Assembly: GCF_000003815.2 (NCBI RefSeq)
Contig: NW_023365716.1
Span: forward strand, 1,452,899 to 1,510,987
Origin: Branchiostoma floridae
Lineage: Eukaryota > Chordata > Leptocardii > Amphioxiformes > Branchiostomatidae
Reading direction: 5' to 3'
DNA length: 58,089 bases
Position numbers and translations under genes: made by a program. Positions 10,032 to 22,100 of the stretch are shown here, in pieces; position 1 is the first letter of the stretch; each line of letters opens with the position of its first letter. Below the pieces are notes generated by a model. That model was not told the origin of the DNA, did not search any database, and was given only the letters and a program-made list of their open reading frames with translations.

Positions 10032-11446
10032 TTAGGGTTTCTCACCTGTGTGTTTTCTTTGATGTCGGTCCAAAGTGGATTTCTGTGTTGCAGAATAGTC
10101 ACACTGGTCACACTTGTAGGGTTTTTCACCTGTGTGGGTTCTCATATGTCGGGATAAGTGAGCCTTTTGAGTTGCCCTGTACCCGCATTCCACACACATG
10201 TAGGGTTTCTCACCACTGTGTTTTGCTGCTAAATGTCTGTCCATGTTGACTTTCAGTGCTGCAGCAAAGTCACACTGATCGCATCTGTACGGTTTTTCTC
10301 CTGTGTGGGTTCTCAGGTGGCGGGATAAGTCAGACTTTGTTGTTGTTCTGTGCCCACACTCCCCACACATGTAGGGTTTCTCACCGGTGTGTTTTGCAGC
10401 TAAATGCGCGGCCAAATTGCCTCTCCATGCCGCAGAATAGTCACACTGGTCACACGTATATGGTTTTTCCCCTGTGTGGGTTCTCATGTGTCGGGATAAC
10501 GTAGACCTGTCAGCCGTCCTGTACCCGCACTCTCCACACATGTAGGGTTTCTCGCCACTGTGTTTTGCTAGATGTTGCTCCAAGGTGGGTTTATGTGCAG
10601 TAGAATAGTCACACTGGTCACACTTATAGGGTTTCTCTCCAGTATGGGTTCTCATGTGTCGGGATAATGTAGACCTGTCAGCCGTCCTGTACCCACACTC
10701 ATCACACATGTAGGGTTTCTCACCAGTGTGTTTTGTTAGATGTTCGTCTAGAGTAGATTCTGTGCTGCAGAAAAGTCACAATGGTCGCATTTGAATGGTC
10801 TTTCTCCAGTGTGAGTTCTCATATGTCGGGATAAGTTAGACCTTTGAGCTGTCCTGTACCCACACTCCCCACACATGTAGGGTTTCTCACCAGTGTGTTT
10901 TGTTAGATGATCTTGTAGAGCAGATTTCTGTGCAGCAGAATAGTCACACTGGTCACACTTGTAGGGTTTTTCTCCTGTATGGGTCCTAGCATGTCGGGAT
11001 AAATTAGACTTTCTTTCTGTCCTGTATCCACACTCCCCACACATGTAGGGTTTGTCACCGGTGTGTTTAACCACGTGCCTTCCCATACTGCCTCTGCTCT
11101 CCTGTACCTGTGAGGTTGATGTGTTGTCAGGTTGGGGAAAGTTCACATCACACGTTTCCTGCTGCAGGCCCATGTCTGTTGTCTGGGTCTCCCTGCTGCC
11201 ACTCTCCTTCCCAGGATGTCCTGTGTGGCCACTCTCCTTCCCAAGGTGTTCTGTGTGGCCACTCTCCTCCCCAAGGTGTTCTGTGTGGCCACTCTCCTCC
11301 CCAGGGTGATCTGTGTGGCCACTCTCGTTTTCAGATTGTCCAGGATGGTCCATCTCCTGCCCAGAGTGTTCTGTACATTCCATCTCCTTCCCAGGATGTT
11401 CAACACACAGTTCTACCAAAGAATGTTTACAGCTGGAATCTTCCAT
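10032..11446 (-). pseudogene. L3: type B C2H2 zinc-finger gene, 12 fingers, one frameshift
   Basis: It starts at 11446 (MEDSSCKHS) right after the acceptor CCACACAG|CAAAAATGG. The first 115 residues hold an expanded 10-residue repeat (GHTEHLGEES-like) and the shared RETQTTDMGLQQETC linker. Fingers 1-3 and the start of finger 4 are in frame to 10748. One A is missing from an AGAAATC tract, which shifts the frame; fingers 5-12 continue open at 10709-10032. Two B fingers have the longer HLAAKH spacing. The single missing base could be a true lesion or an assembly error; everything else looks functional. Confidence 0.75.
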
Positions 11447-12339
11447 TTTTGCTGTGTGGGGATATATTATAAAATAAAAACTTCTTCCTAGAACTGTGAC
11501 ATAAAAAATTAAGCATTATGTTTTGTGTTTACCTGGAAACTAAAAAATTCCAAATCTTCTACCTGCATTTCAAGTTCCCAGGTGTTCCGGTCTTAAAAGG
11601 CGAAAAAAAAAACAAATTTCAAGAGACAAATCTAATATTTTGAAAATATTACTATATATTGTTCTACTATATAAGCAATTACATATGGGGTGCCATGTGA
11701 CGGACGTTTTGTCAAAATAAATGATGTTTATCATAAACGGGACCTTATAAAAACCACATACCTGAGTATGACAACGGTGCCGAATCAGAGGCTAGCTTCT
11801 CTCTGGATGCAGGGGAGGGGCGCCGCAACCTGGAACAGCATAAATCCATTATTTGTAAAAGAATCCAACAAGCCTCCCCAAAGACTTCTCTTGCCCAAGT
11901 CCACATCCAGTCATTAAAAATGCGTTCGTTAGGATCAACTGACACATGCACAGGCAAAGAACAGAGAAATGGCAAACATACATGGCCTCAAACTCGGCCA
12001 TCCCCAGAAATTCTGTCTGGGATAGAAAGTTTCAAAGTTGCAGAACGCAATGTCTATCCGCGCCCCGGGATCTATTAAGTACTAGGACTGAAGTTATTGA
12101 AGACTGGGTATAAAGTCAGGTGTGATATTGTAGCAGAACGCAGTATCTATTTGCGCCACGGGGTCTACAAAGTACTAGGACTGTGGGTATTGAAGACTGG
12201 GGAGAAAGTCAGGTGTGACAAACATAGTAGTGCAAGCCCCCCTCCCCATCAAAATACCAACCACAAACACACTTCTAATTATATTTCGTCGCTAATCTAG
12301 CACCAACCAGAAAGCACTATAGACAACCACATGTCTTAC
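11447..12339 (-). other. L3 introns
   Basis: Two introns flank the 68-nt exon at 11762-11829. Apart from that exon and the G-run block (CCCCCCTCCCC at 12239) nothing gene-like is seen. A short duplicated stretch (GAAGACTGGG..AAAGTCAGGTGTGA) occurs near 12098 and 12192. Confidence 0.6.
11762..11829 (-). other. 68-nt internal exon of L3 (5' UTR or short coding cassette)
   Basis: Bounded by the acceptor TGTTCCAG|G and the donor CTCAG|GTATGTGG. The same 68-nt exon with the same borders is present at L6 and L11. It has no ATG. One frame is open in all three copies (LRRPSPAS..SDSAPLSY at L3), and at L3 it would splice in frame onto AKMEDSS. Confidence 0.6.
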
Positions 12340-12545
12340 CTGTAGGTGTATGGTGTTAAAAGGTCTCCACGGCTTCTGTAATTCCGAAAATCTCGACAAT
12401 TCTTCGGAGATGAAATCAAAGTCGAAGACGCAAAACAAAATGGCGGACGTCAGCTTAGTCCAGGCAAAAGGTTAGAGGTCACAAACCTGATACTCACTTC
12501 GCAATAGGTCAAACCAGAAATCGCCGCATAACGATTTACTCTATT
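12340..12545 (-). promoter_or_regulatory. L3 promoter module and non-coding exon 1
   Basis: The donor CAG|GTAAG is at 12340. CAAAATGGCGG (12436-12446) is joined to GACGTCAGC, then TTAGAGGTCACAAACCTGATA and ATCGCCGCATAACGATTTA. No ATG lies between the YY1-type box and the donor on the transcript strand, so exon 1 is taken as 5' UTR. Confidence 0.7.
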
Positions 12546-13085
12546 AAGCCACATTGATAATATCTTTACATGTTTAACGCTAAAACTGGTACGACACAAG
12601 ATAAAATCATAGACTTTGCATTCACTTACTTTATTTTGACAGCGCTTTATTAGAATCAAAACCAAGTTATCAAATATGTTAGAATAACATAAATTGCTAT
12701 CAGCTACAAATACTAAGAATACAAGTGTACAAACAGACATGTACCAAGTACATGCATATTAACAGTATACACAAAGTGCGTATTCTTGTAGATGTTATTC
12801 TTTCGGATATAGATGAAAGAAATATTCGGATGGTTAAAAAAGTTTTTAAAATGTTTACATTGAGCGAAAACAACACATTAATTGAAGATTTTTCCTCACA
12901 ATAAAACAAGTATGTCTTGCTATATAGATACTAAAACTATCCTAGATGCAAAACCAACCTCTATGAGGCGATGACGTTTACGTATACAGTACGTCAATTA
13001 GCCGATGAGCTATTTTACACAAGCTCTCTATCTGGAACATTTGTCATAACGTCTGCCAGGTTTGTAGCATAAAAAAAAGTAGACA
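12546..13085. other. Intergenic L3/L4
   Basis: AT-rich, similar to 29390-29625 and 32095-32400 (ATTAAGCCACATTGA.., CAAATATGTTAG..). No gene is seen. Confidence 0.5.
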
Positions 13086-13418
13086 AAGCTGAGATTTTCT
13101 AGCTGCAAAGCAGTTATACTGATAACACTTATATAGTTTTCCTCCTATGTGGGTTCTTATATGCTTATGTGTTTATACACTTCAGTTGCCCTGTAACCAT
13201 ACTCCGCACATGTAGGGCTTTTTTACCGGTTTGTTTTCTTACATACATGTCGGTTAAAGGAGGATTTCTGTACTGTAGAAAAGTCACACTAAAGATCCCA
13301 CAAACACAACACTTGCTCTTACTGTGGTCCTCTCCAACATACAAAGCACCTAAAGATTACTGTAACAGATACGTGCACAGGTAGTGTCATTTTGGCCGCA
13401 ACTGTGAAGGGTTAGAAA
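13086..13418 (-). pseudogene. Decayed finger tail of L4
   Basis: Degenerate finger code on the minus strand (CTGCAAAGCAGTTATACTGA and CACATGTAGGG signatures), interrupted by the single-copy version of the 29-bp unit near 13345-13380. The same layout of remnant, unit and remnant follows L3. Confidence 0.65.
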
Positions 13419-14843
13419 TTAATTACACTGACCAAGCTTGTAGGGTTTTTTGTCTGTGTGGATTCTCATATGTTTAGATAAGGTAGACCTGTCAGTTGTT
13501 CTGTACCCGCACTCATCACACGTGTAGGGTTTCTCACCGGTGTGTTTTCTTACATGTTTGACCAAATCGGTTTTCTGTCCAGCAGAATAGTCACACTGAT
13601 CACACTTGCAGGGTCTTTCCCCTGTGTGGATTCTCATATGTGCCGACAATATAAACTTCCGAGTTGTCCGAAAACCGCACTCCCCACACATGTAGGGTTT
13701 CTCACCCGTGTGCTTTTTTTGATGATTGGTCAAAGTGGTGTTGTCTGCTGCAGAATAGTCACACTGATCACACTTGTATGGTTTCTCTCCTGTATGGGTT
13801 CTTTTATGTTTGGATAAGTCAGACTTGTAAGCTGTCATGTACCCACACTCCCCACACATGTAGCGTTTCTCACCGGTGTGTTTTCTTAGGTGTCTGTCCA
13901 AGTGGGATTTGAGTGCTACAGAATAGTCACACTGGTCACACTTGTAGGGTTTCTCATCGGTGTGTTTTGCTGCTATATGATTGTCTAGATTGCATTTCAC
14001 TGCTGCAGAATAGTCACACCGGTCACACTTGTAGGGGTTTTCCCCCGTGTGGGTTCTCATGTGCCGGGATAAGGTAGACCTGTCAGCCGTCCTGTACCCG
14101 CACTCTCCACACATGTAGGGTTTCTCACCAGTGTGTTTTGCTAGTGTATGGTTGTCCAAAGTGGATTTCCGTGCGGCAGAATAGTCACACTGGTCACATT
14201 TGTAGGGTTTCTCTCCTGTATGGGTTCTCATGTGTCGAGATAAGCATCCTTTATAAGCTGTCCTGTACCCACACTCCCCACACATGTAGGGTTTCTCACC
14301 AGTGTGTTTAACCACATGCCTTCCCATACTGCCTCTGATCTCCTGTACCTGTGAGGTTGATGTGTTGTCAGGTTGGGGAAAGTTCACATCACACGTTTCC
14401 TGCTGCAGGCCCATGTCTGTTGTCTGGGTCTCCTTGCTGGTACTCTCCTTCCCAGGGTGTCTGGTATCGTGCACCTCATTCCCAGGGTGTCTAGAATTTC
14501 CAGCACACAAGTTTGCAGTAGAAACCTCACAGATGGGTTCTTCCGTTTCTGTTCTTACACCGCACGTTTCGTCGTTTGGAACGTCCCTTTTCTCGTCCTG
14601 CTGCCGTCCCGTGTCTGTTACCTGCTCCCAACTGTTGTAAGTCTCGTTCCATGGGTGTCCGGTTGGTAGAGTTGTGTTGTACCTTTCCTGGTCCTCAATG
14701 TACGTTTCCTTGCACAGCACGTTCTCTTCTTTATCCTGTTGCCATCCAGTGTCTCCTGTCTCCTCCTCTTTGATGTGCGTCTCGTTCGCAGTTTGTTCCG
14801 CATGAAGCCCTTTAATGAGAGGCTCACACGTGGACTCCGCCAT
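13419..14843 (-). CDS. L4: C2H2 zinc-finger protein, type A, 10 fingers
   Basis: A 474-residue protein starting MAESTCEPLIKGLHAEQT after a TTTCAG|AGATGG acceptor at 14845. The N-terminus resembles L2 (EPLIKGLHAEQT, VRTETEEP, SKETQTTDMG). Ten complete fingers follow, and the frame ends in a damaged eleventh (YKLGQCN). Fingers 1-8 match L2 finger by finger, including the adjacent B-B pair at 4-5. L4 is therefore a shortened sister copy of L2. Probably nuclear and DNA-binding. Confidence 0.85.
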   Translation of the reverse strand: MAESTCEPLIKGLHAEQTANETHIKEEETGDTGWQQDKEENVLCKETYIEDQERYNTTLPTGHPWNETYNSWEQVTDTGRQQDEKRDVPNDETCGVRTETEEPICEVSTANLCAGNSRHPGNEVHDTRHPGKESTSKETQTTDMGLQQETCDVNFPQPDNTSTSQVQEIRGSMGRHVVKHTGEKPYMCGECGYRTAYKGCLSRHMRTHTGEKPYKCDQCDYSAARKSTLDNHTLAKHTGEKPYMCGECGYRTADRSTLSRHMRTHTGENPYKCDRCDYSAAVKCNLDNHIAAKHTDEKPYKCDQCDYSVALKSHLDRHLRKHTGEKRYMCGECGYMTAYKSDLSKHKRTHTGEKPYKCDQCDYSAADNTTLTNHQKKHTGEKPYMCGECGFRTTRKFILSAHMRIHTGERPCKCDQCDYSAGQKTDLVKHVRKHTGEKPYTCDECGYRTTDRSTLSKHMRIHTDKKPYKLGQCN

Positions 14844-15158
14844 CTCTGAAATGATGATAAGAAAATAAGGGTTACAATAGTCCATTTATTTCTTTTGCAA
14901 ACCAGAAAAGAGTGCGAATTTTGCACTAGTAATTCTTGCACAAGAGATTATTCCAGTTACACAATTCGAATATCTCGATGGGGTACATATTTTTATTCAG
15001 GCACTAACTGACTCAATAAAAACAGAATACATAAAGTAACATTGCAACATCTGACTACTAAGGTACAGGGAAACATAATCCATATACTACTGGCACCTCC
15101 ATAGGTTTTGATCATCTGTTTTGTGGTAGAATAAACCCGATTTAGCAAAGACTCTACA

Positions 15159-15281
15159 ATGTACAGAAACAGCTACCTCCCAACAACAGTAAATGCCTGG
15201 AATAAGTTACCATCACATATCGTTACAGCTCCAACACTTGCTAGTTTTAAGTTGGGGTTGGTCCAACACATGGGCCACCCC
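15159..15281 (+). mobile_element. 3' fragment of a LINE reverse-transcriptase ORF
   Basis: Encodes YRNSYLPTTVNAWNKLPSHI followed by VTAPTLASFKLGL. This is the C-terminal signature of non-LTR retrotransposon polyproteins (R-N-S-F-P..W-N-L-P..V..APSL..F-K). It is cut by the assembly gap. The insertion lies inside the L4 intron, opposite to the gene. Confidence 0.75.
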
Positions 15282-15381
15282 NNNNNNNNNNNNNNNNNNN
15301 NNNNNNNNNNNNNNNNNNNNNNNNNNNNNNNNNNNNNNNNNNNNNNNNNNNNNNNNNNNNNNNNNNNNNNNNNNNNNNNNN
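15282..15381. other. Assembly gap (100 N)
   Basis: One hundred undetermined bases next to the retroelement fragment, so the gap probably hides the rest of that insertion. Confidence 0.98.
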
Positions 15382-15622
15382 GCGCCGTTTGTGACAGTAA
15401 ATTGGAGTCGATAACTGGCAACTATTATTAGTTTCATTATTAGACATCCATACAATTTACTTGCTGTAACCAGTCATATATGCACGCAGGTACATAGCTC
15501 TGCATAGTTCAGTTCCACTGCCCCCCTCCCCATCAAATACTGATCGCAAACACACCTCTAATTCTAATTAAGCGCTGAACAAGCACCAACCAGGCAGCAC
15601 TAACGACAACCAAGGGCCTTAC

Positions 15623-15842
15623 CTGTAGGTCTATGGTGGTTAGAGGTCTCCACGACTTCTGGAATTACGTAAAATTGCGTCAGTTCGGAGATGAGGTCGA
15701 ACACGTCGACGAAAATGCCAAACAAAATGGCGGTCAGATCACCGACAGGGCCAAGGTGAGAGGACACAAACCTGATACAACCTAGACGATGGGTCAAACC
15801 ACAGATCGCTGCATAACGCTTTGCTCTTCTGGTTTTGAACCT
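15623..15842 (-). promoter_or_regulatory. L4 promoter module and non-coding exon 1
   Basis: The donor CAG|GTAAG is at 15623 and CAAAATGGCGG at 15723-15733, followed by TCAGATCACCGACAGGGCC as in L2 and L8. The AGGTCA element reads AGGACA here. The CACAAACCTGATA block and GGGTCAAACCACAGATCGC are retained. Confidence 0.7.
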
Positions 15843-17525
15843 GCGAAAAAAAAAAGAACGTTCTGACTCTATATCTACGCGTCTGACTTTTATTCAAATC
15901 AAGTTGAAATCTGGCATTAAGGCTGCTATGCCCAAGATCTATTGTTCAATTGACATTTAGAATTTGAAACACTGCGACGGCAATGCCATGACTGAACTAA
16001 CATCTATTATCATAATACCGGTACGTTTACGACGATTTCTCTAGCCATACTGATTTGACACATTGTCAACGCATCATTTTCTCCAGTTACATGTTGCTGT
16101 TATAGGTTACCCTTGCCACTTCTTCTGTGTAACTTTTCTGCCACTCTTGTCCTGCTAAAAGCGTAATATTGTAATTGTAACACGCCGCGGAATTACACGG
16201 CGAACGGGCGCGTGGTTGGGAGGGGGTAAAAATACCGGTAGGAAGAAACACGGCACAATTAACTGCCGCTATGTACATTTATACATCCTCTGATGTTCCT
16301 TCCTTTTCTGTCAGTAAATGCATAAAACATAAACCTGCATGAGCATACAAAATGTCATGAGAAAACGGACGTATACTGTCAAGAATTTTCATTTAACTTC
16401 TGTCCGTCACAACCGCTATGACGTAACACTTCACTGCTAGCNNNNNNNNNNNNNNNNNNNNNNNNNNNNNNNNNNNNNNNNNNNNNNNNNNNNNNNNNNN
16501 NNNNNNNNNNNNNNNNNNNNNNNNNNNNNNNNNNNNNNNNNGTGTGTTCGTCCCACGACGAGCTGCCTACCCCGAAAAAGATATTGAAAACTTTTGGCCT
16601 TGTTGTCTTCGAAACATTGTTATCGATGCTTTGTAAATGATGTATTGGACACCTAGATGTCTGAAGTGTGCACAGCTCAGAAATAACTATTGTTGCATGT
16701 GTAGATCTCTTTAAGTTCCAGTATTTTGAATCTACCGGTATAAGTCTTACTACCGGTATTATGCCAATGCATGTTATATTTACGACACATATTTGGCTTT
16801 CTTTACGCTTCATTTATTTTCAGAAATCCTTGTCTTAATCAAGATAACACCACAATTGAATATATCTCTACATATCTAACGGTAAAACTGCTAAGACAGG
16901 AGAATGAGGATTATCAGACGGTATAAATCAACAGAAAATCATTGGCTTTGTTTACGCCTGTTTTATTTTGACAACACTGAACCAAAAACGGTTCTCAAGT
17001 ATGTGTAATATACCATGCTTTATGCCAAATACTAAGAATCCATGTGTACAAACTACATATATGTGCCAAGTACATGCATATAACCACTATAAACAGCGCG
17101 CGTATTGCTGTAAATGTTATTCTTTCGTATAAATCAAAGTCCAGAAAGTCCAGGATCCCAAGAATTCAGGTTCCAACATGATTACTTACTAATTAAAGGT
17201 TAGCTACTAACATGCTATAACTACCATAGGATTGTACGAAACAAATATGACAATCTTTTATGCAGAACTTTTTCTATCACTACAACATTTTTTCTATCGC
17301 TATAAGATATGGCGATTACTTTCAATGCTACAAGTGTGGTGCGGTGTTCACATTGTCCTATACAAAATGTTCATGTTCCGTACGGTAAGACAAAGGGAAT
17401 AGCCACCAAAGCGTCAGTAAATTACAGATTTCAGCTCATTTTCTCATCAACGTGTCTTTCTTTACAACATTGTGTGAAGGTCCTTCAAAAACAACATTTG
17501 CTCTGAGTGTGGCCCTCTCAAAAGT
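15843..17525. other. Intergenic L4/L5 with gap
   Basis: No gene is recognised. An N gap lies at 16442-16541. A CRE-free AT-rich insert with repeated ACCGGTA motifs (about 16010-16760) has no counterpart in the paralogous spacer. From about 16780 the sequence is the left part of the segmental duplication with 36900-39440. Confidence 0.55.
16442..16541. other. Assembly gap (100 N)
   Basis: One hundred undetermined bases inside the unique insert upstream of L4. Confidence 0.98.
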
Positions 17526-17700
17526 AGCACCTAAGTCACTATACCACATACACAGCATCTACAGTTACAATACCACATGCACAGCACCTACAGTTACAAT
17601 ACCACATGCACAGCACCTACAGTTACAATACCACATGCACAGCACCTACAGTTACTATACCACATACACAGCACCTACAGTCACTATACCTTATGCACAG
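17526..17700. repeat. 29-bp minisatellite, six copies
   Basis: Six contiguous units of the form ACAGCACCTACAGTTACAAT + ACCACATGC. The homologous array at L9 has eighteen units, while L3 and L4 have about one each. All three plus-strand frames stay open because the unit contains no stop; this is not taken as coding. Confidence 0.9.
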
Positions 17701-17837
17701 GTAGAGTCATTTTGGCCACAACTGTGAGGGGTTAGGATTGTCCCACCGACCACGCTCGTGGGGTTTTTCGCATATGTCTAGATAAGTTAGACCTTCTTGC
17801 TGTCCTGTACCCACACTCCCCGCAGATGTAGGGTTTC
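17701..17837 (-). pseudogene. Decayed finger tail of L5
   Basis: After the L5 stop the minus strand continues out of frame as GEKPYICGECGYRTARR..LSRHMRK and then degenerates. The 2-nt deletion that causes the shift (HTGEK became HR-stop) is shared with L9. Confidence 0.75.
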
Positions 17838-18920
17838 TCACCGGTGTTTTGCTAGATGATGGTCCAAGGAGGGTTTATGTGCAGCAGAATAGTCACACTG
17901 GTCACATTTGTAAGGTTTTTCTCCCGTATGACTTCTCATATGTCGGGATAAGTCAGAATTTTGAGCCACCCTGTACCCACACTCCCAACACATGTAGGGT
18001 TTCTCACCGGTGTGTTTTCGTAAGTGTCGGTTCAAGTGAGATTTGTTTGCTACAGAAACGTCACACTGGTCACACTTGTAGGGTTTTTCTCCTGTGTGGC
18101 TTCTTATGTGTGTGGATAGGTTGCACTTCACAGCTGTCCTGTACCCACAATCTCCACACATGTAGGGTTTCTCACCGGTGTGTTTTCTTCTATGTCGACC
18201 CAATTTGGATTTCTCTGCAAACGAATAGTCACACTGGTCACACTTGTAGAGTTTCTCTCCTGTATGGTTTCTCATATGTAGGGATAAATTATCCTTTCTT
18301 ATAGTCCTATACCCGCACTCCCCACACATGTAGGGTTTTTCACCAGTGTGTTTTGCTAGATGTTTTTTCAATTCACCTTTCTGTGCAGCAGAGTAGTCAC
18401 ACTGGTCACACTTGTAGGGTTTTTCTCCTGTGTGGGTTCTCATATGTCGAGATAAGTGGGACTTCTTAACTGTCCTGTATTCACACTCTCCACACATGTA
18501 TGGTTTCTCTCCAGTGTGTTTTGATAGATGTTGGTCCAAACTGAATTTCCGTGCGGCGGAATAGTCACACTGGTCACACCTGTAGGGTTTATCTCCTGTG
18601 TGGGTTCTCATATGTTTGGATAAGTCAGATTTCTGTGCTGCAGAATAGTCGCACTGGTCACACTTGTAGGGTCGATCTTTTGTATGGGTTCTCATATGTC
18701 TGGATAAGTCGGACTTTTGAGCTGCTCTGTGCTCACACTCCACACACTTGTAGGGTTTCTCTCCTGTATGGGTATTCATATGTAGGGATAAATGGTACTT
18801 TCGAGCTGTTTTGTACCCACATTCCCCACACATGTAGGGTTTTTCACCAGCGCGTTTTACCACATGCCTTCCCATACTGCCTTTGCTGTCCTGTTCCTGT
18901 GAGGTTGATGTGTTGTCAGG
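17838..18920 (-). pseudogene. L5, 3' half: 12-finger array cut off from its N-terminus
   Basis: The minus-strand frame encodes QDSKGSMGRHVVKRAGEKP and then twelve fingers, ending LAKHR. The first Met is at 18875, but this is an internal residue of the linker seen in intact paralogs. The 5' part of the gene lies at 23739-24174, with a LINE in between. Fingers 1-12 match L9 one for one. Two consecutive fingers (2 and 3) both end LSRHMRTH/LSKHMRTH, breaking the usual A/B alternation. Expression would need splicing across or initiation inside the LINE, so it is treated as disrupted. Confidence 0.85.
18911..18920. repeat. LINE target-site duplication, left copy
   Basis: TGTTGTCAGG, identical to 23739-23748. 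In intact paralogs this ten-base word occurs once, inside GATGTGTTGTCAGGTTGGGG. Confidence 0.9.
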
Positions 18921-19172
18921 TTTTTTTTTTTTTTTATTTATTAAAGAACATACAAATTACACACACAGTGGTGCCGCACTCAAGCTAAACGCTTATGTTC
19001 ACGGCACCACTAACAGAATACAATGAACAATACACAACTAAAACACAAAAATACGGGAATCGTCACTATAACAGAGATGAAATACTAGTAAACATATTAA
19101 TAATACAAATTAACAATACAAATATGATGCCAATAATGAATACAGTATTGGAGTTATAACAAAAGAAAACAA

Positions 19173-22100
19173 TTATACAAAACGTTTGGTTTCTAATAAA
19201 TACATCTGGGCAATATAAAGTACATTAGCATTGTCAGTGGAAGAGAGGAGGGGTGACCCCCTATACAGTAAATTTATAACAGCTGTTTCAGACATGGCAT
19301 CAGTATTGAGAGTTGAAATATTCAAATTTTTTATCCTGTCAAATAAAAGTAAACGTTGATTAATATAATTAGGACAGTGTAAAAGGAAGTGAGAAATACT
19401 TTCACATCGGCACCCGCAGGTACAGGAAGGATCATCAACTAAGTTACGCACAGATAAACTATGATTTAGGCTATAGGTACCAACACGAAGGCGCGTAAGA
19501 AGGACACAGGGGTATCTTGGACCGGAACTAAAATAAGTTGGAACAACAGGACGTACAGACTTGATTAAGTACTTTTTGAATAAATGGGGGCTCAACGAGC
19601 GGATACTTAGATCAAGACAGTTCCATTTCTGAATTGAGTATGGTACAAAAGATCTTAAAAAACGATTTGTAGTACAAACTGGCGTTTGGATGTTTGATTT
19701 GTTACGAAGGTTGTATGAAGTTGCCTCAGAAACTGCCGGTGGTAACAAGTCAGTGAAATACTGACGAGCTTGGCCATTAACAATCTTATAAAATAGAAGA
19801 AGAGAATGGACATAACGTCGCTCGGATAGTTTTTCCCAGCCGAGCTCCTGAAGGACGGAAGAATATGATGACCCCCTCACGGCGCCAGATACCGTGAGGG
19901 AGCATTCATATTGCAGCCGCTCGATAAGTCTAGAGTCAGAATCAGAGCAGCTGTGCCAAACAACATCGGCATATTCTAGAGACGGTCTTATAAAAGTCTT
20001 GTAAATATTTTCCAAAATATTGCGAGGCAGCTTAAATTTTAGGTTTTTAATAATGGATACCTTTTTAAACACCTTCGCAACCATTTGAATAATGTGAGTA
20101 CTCCATGACATGTTCGACGTTAAAATAACACCGATATGCTTATGATGTTTCACCGTTTGAATAACTGAATTACCAAGAAAAAGAGGAGGGTGAATTGGTG
20201 GAACCTTTTTCTTTGAAATACAAATTTCTTCTGTTTTGGATGGGTTAAGTTCCATAAGCCATTTATTGGACCAGGAAAGAATTCGCTGAAGATCGGAGTT
20301 AAGTCTTATAGATGTAAGTATGGGATTCTCAACAATATCGATCAGGGAGCTATCGTCTGCAAACAAAAAGGGTTGAGTTAATAAATCGTCCAACATGTCG
20401 TTAATATATATAAGAAAAAGTAAGGGGCCCAGTACGGAGCCCTGAGGTACACCTGCACATACACTGAGCCAACCAGAACACTGGCCATCAACCACAACAC
20501 GCTGAATTCTGCCATGAAGATAGCTTTGAAACCAGTTCAAGAGTGGTCCTTCCACCCCGTTTCTTCGTAACTTAAAAATAAGTCCATCATGCCAAACTTT
20601 GTCAAAAGCACGAGAGAAGTCGAGATAAACAGCTCGTACTTCTTTATTTGCGTCAAGTGCTTCGAGTATTTTGTGAGTTATGCAGACAAGTTGACAGACA
20701 GTGGAGTCGCCACGGATGAAGCCCGACTGAAATGAACTTAGTAGGCTTTGCGATAACAAATGGTTGTAAAGGTGCTTGTAAACAATTTTTTCAAGAATTT
20801 TGGAGAGTGATGGAAGTAAAGAAACGGGGCGGTAGTTAGAAACTTGTTGCGGGTCTCCCTTTTTAAAAATGGGAACTACATTTGCACATTTCCAATTTTG
20901 AGGAAAAGTACCATGGCAGAGTGATAAGTTAAATACAAAGGCAATCTTGTCTGATATAAATGGACCAATAAGTTTTAAAAAACGATTATCTACGCTATCA
21001 AATCCATGGGCCTTAGATACATCAAGGAGAGATATGTAGAGTTCAACTTCCTCAGCAGAAGTAACACATTCGTATAGACGAGCATCGGTCAAATAATCGA
21101 GTTCAGGAAGAACGGCATTACTATCATCAACTGAAGACTGAGCAGCAAAATATTCATTAAACAAAGATGCTTTTTCTTTCGAATCAGTTGTGAAAGTATT
21201 GCCGAGGTTTAGAGGAGGAATTGTAGAAATACTATTACACCTATAAAAATACTTAATGATGTGCCACCACTTCTTACTTGCTGTATTAGGCTCCGACAAA
21301 GACTGAACTAGACGATTGTGATAATCAGATTTTGCAGAAGCAATATCTCCAACAAGTTTGTTTCTAATTCTACGATATGACGCCCAATGCACAGGATTGT
21401 TAGACAGTTTGGCCCTCTTGTGAAGTTTGTCACGCTGTCGCATTAGCCGTCTCAGCCGAGGGAGCATCCACGGTTTATCACGTGGTCTGATTTTAATGGT
21501 CTTGTGAGGTACACAGATATTTTTGGCCTCATATATTAAATCAGTAAGCTTACTACCAGCTTCGTTCACAGAATTGCAGTGGTATATGTCGTTCCATTTG
21601 GGATCGGATACGAAGGTGGTAAGCTTGGTAAAATCAATTCTGGAATAGTCCCAGACTGATCTAGTGTATGGCCTTGGAAGCTGTAAAGATAGTTTAAAAG
21701 TAGCAACAATTGGGGAATGGTGGCACCCCGATAAAGGAGATAAAACAGAGGTGGACAAAACAATACCACTAATGTCAGTAAAAAGCAGGTCAATCAAAGA
21801 AGCTGACAAGGAGAGGTCGCATGTCGGTTCCTTAATCACCTGTGTAAGATTCAACATCTGTGATGCTTGAAATAATTTTAAACCGGCAGTAGTGATTGGG
21901 TCACGGGGCCACCATGCCTGGTGTTTTGCATTAAAATCACCAGTGATAATGAGAGCATCATGTGGAGTACCCCCGGCTGAGAAAACTGAATCACTAAAGG
22001 AATCAACAAACTCGTTGATTGTATACAAATCCTGCGCAGGTGGTCTATAGTATACAGCAAAAAGAATGCGGAATTTACCAGTGCACAATTCCAGCCAAAT

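Larger units (their letters stand above)
14846..15622 (-). other. L4 first intron with retroelement and gap
   Basis: Near-identical to the L2 intron on both sides. It is interrupted after CTCTACAATGT (about 15160) by a LINE fragment that runs into an N gap (15282-15381). The host sequence resumes at GCCGTTTGTGACAGTAAATT. Confidence 0.7.

Noticed and set aside
17526-17700. Possible CRISPR array (29-bp direct repeats)
   Set aside because: The repeats are contiguous without spacers, and the genome is eukaryotic.
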